DNA from: B25-G16 sp964549945
GTDB taxonomy: Bacteria > Desulfobacterota > DSM-4660 > Desulfatiglandales > B25-G16
Assembly: GCA_964549945.1 (NCBI GenBank)
Contig: CAZJXD010000008.1
Coordinates: forward strand, 1 to 64,000
DNA: 64,000 bases
Reading direction: 5' to 3'
In this document: one piece after another, positions 41,569 to 50,140 of the stretch
How the letters are laid out: the number at the start of each line of letters is the position of its first letter
Numbering within the stretch: the first letter of the stretch is position 1
Program-made: the position numbers and the translations under genes
Notes under the pieces: generated by a model
What the model was told of the DNA's origin: nothing
Databases searched by the model: none
Seen by the model: only the letters and a program-made list of their open reading frames with translations

Positions 41569-42678
41569 TTAGCTATTTCCCTCAAAAAGCTTCAGGTACC
41601 GGCCATACCCCTCTACCTCCAGTTCTTCCACGGCGATGAAGCGCAGGGATGCTGAATTGATACAGTACCTCAAGCCCGTGGGCTTCGGTCCATCGGGAAA
41701 CACGTGCCCCAGGTGAGAATCCCCGTGCCTGCTTCGGACCTCCACCCGTTTCATGAAAAGGCTTCTGTCCTCTCGCTCCACGATATTATCCGGCTCCAGG
41801 GGCCTGGTGAAGCTAGGCCATCCGGTTCCCGAGTCGAACTTGTCGAGAGAGCTGAACAAGGGCTCCCCGGAGACGATGTCCACGTATATGCCGGGTTGCT
41901 TGTTGTCCCAGTACTCGTTTTGAAACGGCCGCTCCGTGCCTTCCTTTTGAGTCACCTCATACTGCAAGGGCGTCAATTTCCGGCGCAGCACCTCGTCGCT
42001 CGGCTTCGAGTAGGTTCCCTTCGCCTCGCTTTCTGCCGCCCCCTCTGGAGATCCGCTCCATGCCTGGTTCAAGAACTGGTCCCTTCCCGAGTTGAAGCGG
42101 TAGAACTTGTAGCGGATCGGGTGGGTCTTGTAGTAGCCCTGATGGTAGTCCTCGGCCCTGTAAAACCTGGAAAACGGTACGATCTCCGTCACGATTGGCT
42201 TTTCGAATTGTCCGGACCGATTGAGATCTTCTTTGGACTGCTCCGCCAGCTTTCGCTGCTCCTCATCGTGATAGAAGATCGCGCTCCTGTATTGTGACCC
42301 GCGATCCACGAACTGTCCGCCCGGATCGGTTGGGTCCACATGCCTCCAAAATATATCCAGCAGTTCCTCATAGGTAATCCTCGTGGGGTCATAGTGAACC
42401 TGAACCGCCTCGAAATGGCCGGTCCCACTACTTGATACCTCCTCGTAGGTCGGATCCTCCTTATTGCCGCCGGTATACCCGGAGATGACCTCGACAACGC
42501 CGTCAACCTTCTCAAAATCGGACTCCACGCACCAGAAGCAGCCGCCTGCAAAGGTGGCCACCTTAAGGTTTTTGCTCTTCTCCATCATAGCATCCTTCGC
42601 TGTACCTCGGCCGTATATGAAGCTCAAGCCCACAAAGGCCAAGAAAATTGTCATTATTATTAAAAGAATGGTTCTCAT
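41569..42678 (-). CDS. msrAB: Fused methionine sulfoxide reductase MsrA-MsrB, exported
   Basis: About 369 residues from ATG 42678. An N-terminal hydrophobic segment (TILLIIMTIFLAFVGLSF) should anchor or export it. MsrA domain: GGCFWCVESDFE active site, GYTGGNKEDPTYEEV. MsrB domain: FDSGTGWPSFTRP and HLGHVFPDGPKPTGLRYCINS, with the resolving/catalytic cysteine RYC. Together they repair both stereoisomers of methionine sulfoxide in envelope proteins. It lies just downstream of endonuclease III on the same strand. Confidence 0.93.
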   Translation of the reverse strand: MRTILLIIMTIFLAFVGLSFIYGRGTAKDAMMEKSKNLKVATFAGGCFWCVESDFEKVDGVVEVISGYTGGNKEDPTYEEVSSSGTGHFEAVQVHYDPTRITYEELLDIFWRHVDPTDPGGQFVDRGSQYRSAIFYHDEEQRKLAEQSKEDLNRSGQFEKPIVTEIVPFSRFYRAEDYHQGYYKTHPIRYKFYRFNSGRDQFLNQAWSGSPEGAAESEAKGTYSKPSDEVLRRKLTPLQYEVTQKEGTERPFQNEYWDNKQPGIYVDIVSGEPLFSSLDKFDSGTGWPSFTRPLEPDNIVEREDRSLFMKRVEVRSRHGDSHLGHVFPDGPKPTGLRYCINSASLRFIAVEELEVEGYGRYLKLFEGNS

Positions 42679-43073
42679 TGTATCCACCATATAGATGTTA
42701 GACATTAACACCGCAGCAAGCCGCGGAATATCCCTTATCCAATTTCCCCTCTAAGTAATCACTATTTTGAAAAAGTCAAAAACCATACATCCCTATCCTT
42801 CATCCCGGAAGGAACACCATATCCCGCTCATGATGCAGGGGATTTCCTAAGGAGAACACAAAATAGATTGCATAAGAACTGTCATTGCGAGGAGCGTTAG
42901 CGACGAAGCAATCTCTGAAATGAGTTTAACCATGAGATTGAGTCGCTCCCTTCAGACCTGCGGATTTCTTAAGAGCATTCAGTATGGGCGAGAGCTTACG
43001 TGCATGGTATCAATAAGAGAATGGGGATGGGAGGGAACCGGGGAAGGTCACAACCAGTGCCACGGGCTAATAG
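42679..43073. other. Intergenic region, no gene seen apart from a short repeat
   Basis: No supported protein gene. The only recognisable element is the 35-base repeat at 42881-42915 described separately. Confidence 0.35.
42881..42915. repeat. Short REP-like repeat (ATTGCGAGGAGCG / GCGACGAAGCAAT type)
   Basis: The segment starting GTCATTGCGAGGAGCG and ending CGACGAAGCAATCTC is an imperfect palindrome of 35 bases. The same word family is widespread as an interspersed repeat in many bacterial genomes, including Deltaproteobacteria. Only one clear copy occurs in this window. It lies in the intergenic region between the msrAB and YitT genes. Confidence 0.6.
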
Positions 43074-43304
43074 CTATTGCATTTCATCGGGGTGTAAGGA
43101 GGCATTTTTGCTCTTCGATTTTCGTTTAGCGCTCGCAATCCTATCTTTAGTTCTCTTTCGTGCAAGCTTCGCGGTCTCTTCGATGAAGTCTACCCGGAGG
43201 ACCGAAGTAAGGCAAGAATTTTCCCCAAAGATAATCCTCGGAATTCGAGTTTGTTTGCTCTCCGCCATCTCACGATATGGTATATAACTCCGGACTATTC
43301 CCAT
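43074..43304 (-). CDS. Possible small basic protein, 76 aa
   Basis: Frame from ATG 43304 has TAAGGGA just upstream. The protein MGIVRSYIPYREMAESK opens acceptably and has a helical middle (IEETAKLARKRTKDRIASA) and a lysine-rich end. No family recognised and no neighbour in an obvious operon. Could be spurious. Confidence 0.35.
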   Translation of the reverse strand: MGIVRSYIPYREMAESKQTRIPRIIFGENSCLTSVLRVDFIEETAKLARKRTKDRIASAKRKSKSKNASLHPDEMQ

Positions 43305-43424
43305 CAAATCCCTTAATGGATTGAAAGAAACGGGAGAAGGGACTAGAATTAAAAAGCTCAGCAAATTGCGCTGGGCTTTGTTACAGAGGACAAGTGGATA
43401 GAGATCTTTCGCGCGGAGGCATCC

Positions 43425-44321
43425 ATGGGAAAAAGAATTAAGCTGATAGAAGGAGCGAGGCGCACCCTCGGGAAAAGGGATTTATGGGTGACGTATCCCG
43501 GCGTAGTGGCCGGAGGGCTCATATGGTCTCTCGCTATCAACGGCATACTGATTCACCACCAGTTTATGAGCGGAGGGGTATCGGGGTTCGCCCTGGTGAT
43601 CCACTATCTCTTCCGGTTTCTCCCCGTGGGAATGATGGTTTTCCTCATAAACATCCCCATATTCGCCGTAGGATGGGCCATGATCTCGGGGAAGTTCTTT
43701 GTCCTCAGCCTCCTGGGTATGCTCTCCTTTTCCTTTTTCCTTACGGTGACCACATGGCTCCATATCCCGATCGATAACCCGCTCCTCGCGGCGCTTTTTG
43801 CCGGCGTCATTTCCGGGGTGGGCTCAGGTCTGGTCTTTCGATCCGGAGCGTCAGGGGGTGGAACGGGGATCATCGCCATGCTCCTCAACAGACATTTCTC
43901 CATACGGGTCGGCATGGTTTCCTTTGCCCTGAATTCCATTCCCCTCATCTTGGGGGGTCTTCTCATCAATCTGGAGGCCGCCCTTTATTCCATCGTTTAC
44001 ATATATGTGTCCAGCTCGGTTACGGATCGAATCCTTACCGGGTTTAATGAACGGAGAAGTGCGTTCATCATGTCCACGAAGGCATCGGAAATCGCGGATG
44101 AGATAATGAATAACCTCCATCGAGGGGTAACATTTTTCAAGGGCGAAGGTGCTTATACCCACACCGAGATGGAGGTGGTTTACTGCGTAGTCCCCATTTT
44201 TGAGCTGGCCCGTTTGAAGGACCTGATTTCCTCTGTCGACTCCAAGGCCTTCATGGTGATCAACGAAACCATGGAGGTAATTGGAAAGGGATTTGAACCC
44301 ATGGGGAAGTTCCCAGTTTAA
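43425..44321 (+). CDS. YitT family membrane protein (DUF161 + DUF2179)
   Basis: 298 residues: five or six transmembrane segments in about residues 20-205 (GGLIWSLAINGILIHHQFMSGG, GVGSGLVFRSGASGGGTGII), then a cytosolic DUF2179 domain (AFIMSTKASEIADEIMNNLHRGVTFFKGEGAY, MEVVYCVVPIFEL). Family function is not established; the domain is linked to transport or signalling in Firmicutes and others. GGAGG lies seven bases before the ATG. Single gene, convergent with the PAC2 remnant. Confidence 0.88.
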   Translation: MGKRIKLIEGARRTLGKRDLWVTYPGVVAGGLIWSLAINGILIHHQFMSGGVSGFALVIHYLFRFLPVGMMVFLINIPIFAVGWAMISGKFFVLSLLGMLSFSFFLTVTTWLHIPIDNPLLAALFAGVISGVGSGLVFRSGASGGGTGIIAMLLNRHFSIRVGMVSFALNSIPLILGGLLINLEAALYSIVYIYVSSSVTDRILTGFNERRSAFIMSTKASEIADEIMNNLHRGVTFFKGEGAYTHTEMEVVYCVVPIFELARLKDLISSVDSKAFMVINETMEVIGKGFEPMGKFPV

Positions 44322-44625
44322 AAGAAACAAAGGGGTCAGGCTTACGCAGGCTTTTGCCCAAAGCCGTTTTTGAGGTGACTGTTGTCGAGCGCGGGAACTC
44401 CAACGTTCCATCGTCGTTGACCAGAATGCCGGAGAACCGGAAGGATTCCGCCAGCCTTATCTCCCCGAATAGCTCGGCACCCAGTTTATCCCTCAGGTAT
44501 CGCGCGGCCCCCAATGCTACGTTACCCATCCCGGACCACGCGGCGAGGAGATAGGGATCTCTGAGCTCGGGTTCACGGTGAAGGATCATCGTGACGGCTT
44601 CACTCTCAGTATCGTGTATACTCAT
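44260..44625 (-). pseudogene. Truncated PAC2 (proteasome assembly chaperone-like) gene
   Basis: Residues 1-75 of this frame (LRDPYLLAAWSGMGNVALGAARYLRDKLGAELFGEIRL) match the N-terminus of bacterial PAC2 proteins, which normally have about 250-300 residues. After FSGILVNDDGTLEFP the match stops, and the frame runs into the 3' end of the convergent YitT gene. The rest of the family is missing. Truncated by rearrangement; the fragment keeps its start but is probably not functional. Confidence 0.6.
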
Positions 44626-44762
44626 CGAGAATTCTCTCCTCTCTTGGATCCTCTTCCCCTATGGACTACCGCCTGTCCATCGCACAGACCATGGATATTC
44701 TATCCTGGTGGGAACCTGGTCCGGGTCGCTTGTGCCCATGGTGCGAGGCTCCTCAGCACCGC

Positions 44763-44993
44763 TCACTTCTGCTGGGAGCTTCGACCGCCTTTCAGGTCAG
44801 CGATCATCTCCTTAATGATTGAGATCACGTTGCCTCCCGTCTCACGGGCTATGCGGTGCGCCTCATCGACGATCTTTTTCGCCTGGCCTTGGAGCTTCGA
44901 GGAGGCGGGCATCTCAAGGTTCATCTTCCGGTAATGCCACGCTAAATATCGGATCGCCAGGCGCTCTTCCTGCGTTCGAATGAACCCCAACAT
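44763..44993 (-). CDS. Small conserved hypothetical protein, 76 aa
   Basis: MLGFIRTQEERLAIRYLAWHYRKMNLEMP opens a helical protein with no cysteine, ending in ARETGGNVISIIKEMIADLK. Similar short helical proteins are common in Deltaproteobacteria, but no function is known to me. A plausible promoter (TTGACA 45040-45035, AATGAT 45017-45012, 17-base spacer) lies 20 bases upstream, and AGGAAA precedes the ATG. Confidence 0.6.
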   Translation of the reverse strand: MLGFIRTQEERLAIRYLAWHYRKMNLEMPASSKLQGQAKKIVDEAHRIARETGGNVISIIKEMIADLKGGRSSQQK

Positions 44994-45011
44994 GTGCTTT
45001 TCCTCTTTAGT

Positions 45012-45040
45012 ATCATTACAAAATCGATAGCACTTGTCAA
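45012..45040 (-). promoter_or_regulatory. Sigma-70-type promoter for the 76-aa protein
   Basis: TTGACA at 45040-45035 and AATGAT at 45017-45012 with a 17-base spacer; start near 45005, 12 bases before the ATG. Confidence 0.4.
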
Positions 45041-45279
45041 AGGCCGTTATAGAATGAGAGATATTACGACCCTCCCATTTTTCGAATTAAAAACCCATAA
45101 CCTTCTCCACGCCACACAAATCTTTTAGTGCCGGCAAATCTCAAAGGTATTTGACAAAGGAGAGGTTCAGTGGCTCAATGGAGATTATGGGTGAAATTCG
45201 GCTGAGATCCTCCTGCGGCTGTGGAAGGAGCTTCTTACACGCAGGGCATGATTATAAAATTTGCTAAGTATAAAGCAAG

Positions 45280-45570
45280 ATGAGAAGGGAAATCAGACGG
45301 GCACTCCGGCAGATAGAGCTATCGGAGCAGTGCCATAAATGCAAGATTAACGCCGAGACCATTGGCGAGGAGTTTTACTGGAATGGGGCCAAACGACACC
45401 TCAAATGCCCCGAGTGCGGGTACGAGTTTCAGATAGAGTTCAGGATCACGGGCAACAGGTTCCAGGCGCAGGTAATCCCGCCCGAGGAAACGCGAACGAT
45501 CGACCTGGAGCTCAACGATGAGGAGCGGGAGTACCTTCGCCATGAACTCGGCAAACTCAAGCCCACATGA
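45280..45570 (+). CDS. Zinc-ribbon protein, 96 aa
   Basis: CHKC at residues 18-21 and CPEC at 43-46 form a zinc ribbon, in a protein of beta strands (FYWNGAKRHLK, FQIEFRITGNRFQAQVI) and an acidic helical C-terminus (DLELNDEEREYLRHELG). I do not recognise a family. Its C-terminal Leu/Glu-rich helix could dock on another protein. Single gene. Confidence 0.6.
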   Translation: MRREIRRALRQIELSEQCHKCKINAETIGEEFYWNGAKRHLKCPECGYEFQIEFRITGNRFQAQVIPPEETRTIDLELNDEEREYLRHELGKLKPT

Positions 45571-45658
45571 AAACACGCGGCACTCGCCCTATGAGGTGAT
45601 CGCCTCACACATGGGTGGAAATCCCATGACTCGCGCCTTAATCCGTCCTTCTTTGGCA

Positions 45659-45910
45659 CTACTCCGGGGATTTTTCATGGAGCATATTGAGGATTTTTGC
45701 GGTCAGCACATCGTCATCAAAGGAAAAGGATACCGTCCCTTTCCTCACCTCAAAGCTCATCAGCTCACACCCGTGATCTCTGGCCGCCTCCTCGAGCATC
45801 TCCTTGAACTGGGCCGCCTCAGGATGATCCTCGCTGTTAACCTCCTCTGAGAAGAGATCAACCTCGATGATGCCCGATGTGATAGGGTTCTTTCCTGAGA
45901 ACCTGCTCAT
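45659..45910 (-). CDS. Small hypothetical protein, about 83 aa
   Basis: From ATG 45910: acidic, with a helical middle (AAQFKEMLEEAARDHGCELMSFEV) and strands (GTVSFSFDDDVL). No family recognised. Starts before the conserved-looking stretch, weak ribosome site. Reads toward the zinc-ribbon gene. Confidence 0.5.
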   Translation of the reverse strand: MSRFSGKNPITSGIIEVDLFSEEVNSEDHPEAAQFKEMLEEAARDHGCELMSFEVRKGTVSFSFDDDVLTAKILNMLHEKSPE

Positions 45911-46008
45911 AGTACGCAACGCTAAAAATTCAGGGATTATGACCTGATTCCATATTGATTATTGAAGCTTAAATGATATGGACGGCAAAAAGCAAGGCTT
46001 TATGCCCA

Positions 46009-46275
46009 CTAGGCGAGCATCTCCTGGATGGTAGTCTCGTATTCCGGGAAATATCGGCCAATCACTGGAAGCTCAAAGCTGCGCAGAATGCTGGTGTTGC
46101 TCTCCCGCTCAAGGAGAAACTCGAATGATTTCTCCACCAGCTTCTCCGCTGAAACACGGCCGCCGGTGAGCTTTGCATGGTATGAGGGATCGACAGTCAC
46201 CGTATGTGTCGTAGTGCTGCGGCCCTTGACGGTCACCTTGAAGGTGCGCTCATCAATTGTCTCAACTGTTATCAT
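46009..46275 (-). CDS. Conserved hypothetical protein, 88 aa
   Basis: From ATG 46275, with AGAAAGGAG right before it. ITVETIDERTFKVTVKGR followed by strands and a C-terminal helix (SFELPVIGRYFPEYETTIQEM). The pattern suggests a small beta-alpha domain, but no named family is recognised. Confidence 0.6.
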   Translation of the reverse strand: MITVETIDERTFKVTVKGRSTTTHTVTVDPSYHAKLTGGRVSAEKLVEKSFEFLLERESNTSILRSFELPVIGRYFPEYETTIQEMLA

Positions 46276-46468
46276 TGTTTCTCCTTTCTCATAACCTCGA
46301 CATCTCAGGCTCACTGTCCTTGTGAGATCTCGCAGATCAAGGTGTCAAGCGCTGAATCACTCCTATTATCGTGCATAACCATCATGAAATCAATAAAGCA
46401 GCGTCCATTGGAGAAAAGATCCCCTGCATTGCACCGATCTCTTCTTCTTCCCGCACACAATCTCTGCT

Positions 46469-46512
46469 TTGACTATATTCATAATAGATATATCATGTGT
46501 ATTATATACACA
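46469..46512 (+). promoter_or_regulatory. Promoter and operator of the antitoxin gene
   Basis: TTGACT at 46469-46474 and TATCAT at 46491-46496 with a 16-base spacer. Immediately after it, an inverted repeat TGTGTAT (46496-46502) / ATACACA (46506-46512) spans the expected start of transcription. This fits autorepression by the antitoxin. Confidence 0.55.
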
Positions 46513-46523
46513 CAGGGGCAGCC

Positions 46524-46727
46524 ATGAGGACCAATATCGTAATAGACGATGAGCTGTTAGAGCAGGCCTTTTCCCTGAGCCGGGCCAGAACCAAGAAGGA
46601 TCTAATACATGAGGCCTTGAGGGAGTACATTCGGGTGAAAAGGGCAAAAGACCTGACAGAGCTCGCTGGTTCTATCGAGTTCTACGAGGGATTCGATCAC
46701 AAGAAACTGAGGAAGAGCAGAGGCTGA
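46524..46727 (+). CDS. VapB-type antitoxin, orphaned
   Basis: 67 residues from ATG 46524. MRTNIVIDDELLEQAFSLS and the TKKDLIHEALREYIRV segment are typical of VapB family antitoxins, which bind DNA as dimers and mask the PIN toxin with the C-terminus (GSIEFYEGFDH). The following VapC frame is broken, so this gene is an orphan antitoxin that could still regulate itself or neutralise toxins from related loci. Its promoter carries an inverted repeat operator. Confidence 0.8.
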   Translation: MRTNIVIDDELLEQAFSLSRARTKKDLIHEALREYIRVKRAKDLTELAGSIEFYEGFDHKKLRKSRG

Positions 46728-46795
46728 TTCTGGTCGACACCTCGGTATGGGCTCGAATTGGGAATGCGGTACATACCTTCCGAGAGGATGGATGA
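46724..46795 (+). pseudogene. VapC toxin remnant
   Basis: Reading from CTG 46724, the frame gives LILVDTSVWARIGNAVHTFRE, which is the PIN start ILVDTSVW, and then TGA at 46793-46795 after 23 codons. There is no ATG/GTG start for the toxin (the expected start codon is CTG), and the rest of the PIN domain is not visible in another frame. The toxin has been inactivated while the antitoxin is intact. Confidence 0.65.
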
Positions 46796-46925
46796 AATTA
46801 GGCAGTGATTTCAGTGATGGTTTCGGTTATTCGGATATTCCTTTTCTCGTATTCGGCCATGAGGTTCTCGTATCACCCCTCGCTTTGTCCGATAAACTAT
46901 GGCTGGAAGATGCTCTTTCGCTGCT

Positions 46926-48248
46926 TCATACCTTGTAGTAGTAATCCAGCCCGAGGTGAGTGATCTGCGTTTCCCCCATGAGAAAGCGTAGGGTGTTTTT
47001 CAGTTTCATCAACTGAATGAACAGATCGTGTTCGGGATAGAGCGTTGGTGCGCACTGGGGGCTCTTGAAATAGAAGGAGAGCCATTCCTGTATGCCGGTC
47101 ATCGAGGCCCGCTGGGCCAGATCCATGAAGAGCACCAGGTCCAGCACCAAGGGTGCCGCCAGGATGCTGTCTCGACAAAGGAAATTGACCCTGATCTGCA
47201 TCGGGTACCCCAGCCAGCCGAAGATATCAATGCAGTCCCAGCCCTCCTTCTCGTCTCCCCGCGGCGGGTAATAGGTTATCGCCACCTTATGGTGGAAGTC
47301 CCCGTAGAGCGTGGGGTAGGTGTCCGGTTGCAAGATCGTCTCCAGGGCAGCGAGCTTGCTCTCTTCCTTCGTCTTGAAGGAATCCCTATCATCCAGGACC
47401 AGTCCATCCCTGTTCCCGAGGATGTTCGTGGAATACCACCCTGTGAGGCCCAGCATGCGGGCCTTTAGCCCCGGGGCCAGAATGGTCTTCATCAAGGTCT
47501 GCCCTGTCTTGAAATCCTTCCCGGCGATGGCAATCCCTTGCTTTTCCACGAGCTCCTCCATGGCGGGGATGTCCACCGTGAGGTTTGGGGCGCCGTTTAT
47601 GTAAGGGATTCCGCTCGTGAGCGCTGCATACGCGTACAGCATGCTCGGTGAGATGTTGGGATCGTTTTTCTCGAGCCCCTCCTCGAAACTCGCCAGTGAG
47701 CGGTGAACATCCGAAGGTGCCAAGTACGCCTCTGTGCTCCCACACCAGATCATGATGCAACGGGAGACCCCATTCTCACGCCTGAAGGCCTCGATATCCT
47801 CCTTGATGCCTTCGACGAGCTCTGCGTGAGAGGTGGCTGCCTTCACATGGGTGCCATTGAGATTCCTGACAAATGCCTGGTTGAAGGCCGCAGGCCATGG
47901 CTTAATTTTTTCGAGAAAGGGGCGAGCCGGCTCAAGGTGTTCGGACTTGAGCACCTTGGCCTGAAGAGCTGCCTCATAGCAATTATCTGAAAAGATATCC
48001 CACCCCCCGAACACCAGATCGTCCAGGTGGGCGAGCGGCACAAACTCCTTAAGGGAGGGGATACGGTATTCGTATCGTTTACCGAGCCGAATAGTACCCA
48101 TTTGCGTGAGCGAACCAATGGGAAGGGCCATGCCCCGGCGCACCGCCTCTACCCCCGCCAAAAAGGTGGTGCTCACCGCCCCTCCGATACCGGGAATGAG
48201 CACACCCAGCGTGCCTTCTGCCTTCTGAACCTTTTCTTTCCTTCTCAT
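46926..48248 (-). CDS. ino1: Inositol-3-phosphate synthase family protein
   Basis: 440 residues of the Ino1 fold. NAD-binding GVLIPGIGGAVSTTFLAG at 15-32, WGSTEAYLA-type segment (IWCGSTEAYL), conserved AGKDFKTGQT, NILGNRDG and DDRDSFKTKEES. The family turns glucose-6-phosphate into inositol-3-phosphate for inositol lipids or solutes. Active-site lysines lie in the GKDFKTGQT and KVAITYYPPRGD segments. This is a complete gene whose 3' end faces the decayed VapBC locus. Found mostly in actinobacteria and archaea, so its presence here is of interest. Confidence 0.88.
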   Translation of the reverse strand: MRRKEKVQKAEGTLGVLIPGIGGAVSTTFLAGVEAVRRGMALPIGSLTQMGTIRLGKRYEYRIPSLKEFVPLAHLDDLVFGGWDIFSDNCYEAALQAKVLKSEHLEPARPFLEKIKPWPAAFNQAFVRNLNGTHVKAATSHAELVEGIKEDIEAFRRENGVSRCIMIWCGSTEAYLAPSDVHRSLASFEEGLEKNDPNISPSMLYAYAALTSGIPYINGAPNLTVDIPAMEELVEKQGIAIAGKDFKTGQTLMKTILAPGLKARMLGLTGWYSTNILGNRDGLVLDDRDSFKTKEESKLAALETILQPDTYPTLYGDFHHKVAITYYPPRGDEKEGWDCIDIFGWLGYPMQIRVNFLCRDSILAAPLVLDLVLFMDLAQRASMTGIQEWLSFYFKSPQCAPTLYPEHDLFIQLMKLKNTLRFLMGETQITHLGLDYYYKV

Positions 48249-48373
48249 GCCATCCTCTAAAAATCTTTAATTTGAACTGCGCTCACCTCAAGCCAAAGGA
48301 AGCGCATCATCCACGATTCCCAAAAAAAGAATATATCTCTGTTCACCATTATGTCGTCGAGAATGAACACCCC

Positions 48374-49432
48374 TCATTTCTTTTCAATCCCTTCTCCAGA
48401 TAGACCTTTCGGGCCGAGCAGCACGGCGATCCAGCGCGTGTCATCCCTGCTCTCCAACGCGATCTTCGCGGTCATCGTCAACGGTACCGACAAGAGCATA
48501 CCAACGGGCCCCAACACCCACCCCCAGAAGAGAAGGGAAAGAAACACCACCAGGGTCGAGAGGCCCAGGCCGCGACCCATAAAACGCGGCTCGAGAAAGC
48601 TGCCCATCACCATGTTTATACCCACGTATCCAGCCGCGACTACTAATCCCTTCAAAACGCCTAGCTGCACAATCGAGAGCAGGACCGCCGGCACCGCAGC
48701 GATAATGGAGCCGATATTCGGCACGTAGTTCAATGCGAACGCCAAGAGCCCCCACAGTATTGGATAGTTGACGCCGATGATGGCGAGCCAGATTGCCACG
48801 AAGGTGCCGGTGGCTAGGCTGATCAGGGTCTTTATGGCCATGTAATGCTTCACGTTGCTGATGAAGTTGTCGAAGCGAGCCAGGGATGACTTGGGGCCTC
48901 CCAGGACCCTGTGCAGCTTTGCCGGGAAGCTCGAAGCCTCCATGAGCATGAAAATTACCGTCATCAGGATCAGAAACCCGTTGGTGAGCACATTGCCCAG
49001 GCTGTTAAGCAGGGTGGCAACGAGCTTCATGGCAGCCCCAAGATTAAATATCTCGGTGAGCGCAAGGCCGGAGATATCCACGCCGAGCTTCTCAAGCAAT
49101 CCCATTATCAGGCTTGTATGCTGCCTCAATTTCGTCTCATACACAGGGAGGTCTTTCGAAAAATCCCTTACCGAGGTTCCCACCAGACCGGCAACCAGTA
49201 TCACTATGAGGAGCACGCAAAGGACGACGATCAAAAGCGAAATCCATGCGGGCAATCCCTTTCGCTGGAGCCAGAATAGAGGCGGCGCGCTGACAATAGC
49301 GATGAACGCAGCCAGAAGGAAGGGGACGAGGATGACTTTCGCGGCGCTCATACCCGCTATCACAACCACAAAGGCCGCGATGGTGAGCAAAATCTGCGAG
49401 GCTCTCGCTTTCTGATTAACTGCATTATTCAT
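48374..49432 (-). CDS. AI-2E family transporter (PerM-like)
   Basis: 352 residues with about eight hydrophobic segments, e.g. ILLTIAAFVVVIAGMSAAKVILVPF and LLIVVLCVLLIVILVAGLVGT, and the conserved GLLAFALNYVPNIGSIIAAVPA block near residue 235. The family exports small molecules or quorum signals, and some members act as sodium-proton antiporters. Substrate not readable. ATG 49432. Confidence 0.85.
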   Translation of the reverse strand: MNNAVNQKARASQILLTIAAFVVVIAGMSAAKVILVPFLLAAFIAIVSAPPLFWLQRKGLPAWISLLIVVLCVLLIVILVAGLVGTSVRDFSKDLPVYETKLRQHTSLIMGLLEKLGVDISGLALTEIFNLGAAMKLVATLLNSLGNVLTNGFLILMTVIFMLMEASSFPAKLHRVLGGPKSSLARFDNFISNVKHYMAIKTLISLATGTFVAIWLAIIGVNYPILWGLLAFALNYVPNIGSIIAAVPAVLLSIVQLGVLKGLVVAAGYVGINMVMGSFLEPRFMGRGLGLSTLVVFLSLLFWGWVLGPVGMLLSVPLTMTAKIALESRDDTRWIAVLLGPKGLSGEGIEKK

Positions 49433-49533
49433 GGGCCACAGGTCTAGACATTATCTCCAAAGGAACTGAAGAAAGACTTCCCTTGCAGTCATCCATTTCC
49501 CTCAAGCTTTGTGTCATGTAAGGCATGGTCCTG

Positions 49534-49770
49534 CTATTCCTTTTTCTCGTCATCCTCTTTTTCATCATCCGGGATGCCCTCATATCGTTCAGCCTGTTTC
49601 TCGGCTATCTTCTCGATATCCTTCTTTGATTTGTGGTACTGCTTGAGGGCGCGGTGCCCGGTGGCCTCATCGATTGCCTCCTTGCCGCTGTCGCACCCGC
49701 CGATCATGCAAAAGCCGACTGCCGCGATCAGTATCGCCATGAAAAAACGACTCCCATTCCCCTGTTTCAT
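49534..49770 (-). CDS. Small lipoprotein
   Basis: 78 residues from ATG 49770 (AAAGGGGGG upstream), preferred to 49797. Lipoprotein signal GSRFFMAILIAAVGFCMIGGC places the lipid-modified cysteine near residue 27, followed by an acidic/basic helical tail (KSKKDIEKIAEKQAERYEG, DDEKEDDEKKE). Predicted inner- or outer-membrane anchored; function unknown. On the same strand as the AI-2E permease, downstream of nothing. Confidence 0.65.
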   Translation of the reverse strand: MKQGNGSRFFMAILIAAVGFCMIGGCDSGKEAIDEATGHRALKQYHKSKKDIEKIAEKQAERYEGIPDDEKEDDEKKE

Positions 49771-50140
49771 ACCCGAAGCCCCCCTTTCGTATGCCATTAT
49801 GTAGTTAGGAGAGTACCAGATTCAATAATAAAAGTAAAAGAGACCTGGCTTTTCTGGCAGGAGATGTGCGTTTTTCTATGATCGTGCACCTGATCTGAAG
49901 CTTTAAGAGATGCACATACGACGGGCAAGGTCTGCTATATCGCCGGAATAGAAGAGGCCGCTGAAGCCTATTGTAAAATTCCGAGGAAATAATGTATATT
50001 ATACAAGTTTAATGTGAACATGAGATACGCCCATTCCCTTGATCCTGTATTTCATCTATGCTAGGCCCTGAGCTATACCGGGACAGGCCGGAGGCAGCAA
50101 GGCCATTTCCGCCTGTGAGGGCTCAAGAGGGGGTAAAGAA
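49771..50140. other. Intergenic region, no gene seen
   Basis: Divergent promoter region. An AT-rich palindromic word (GTATATTATAC) near 49992-50002 may be a promoter or operator for the GNAT gene. Confidence 0.35.
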
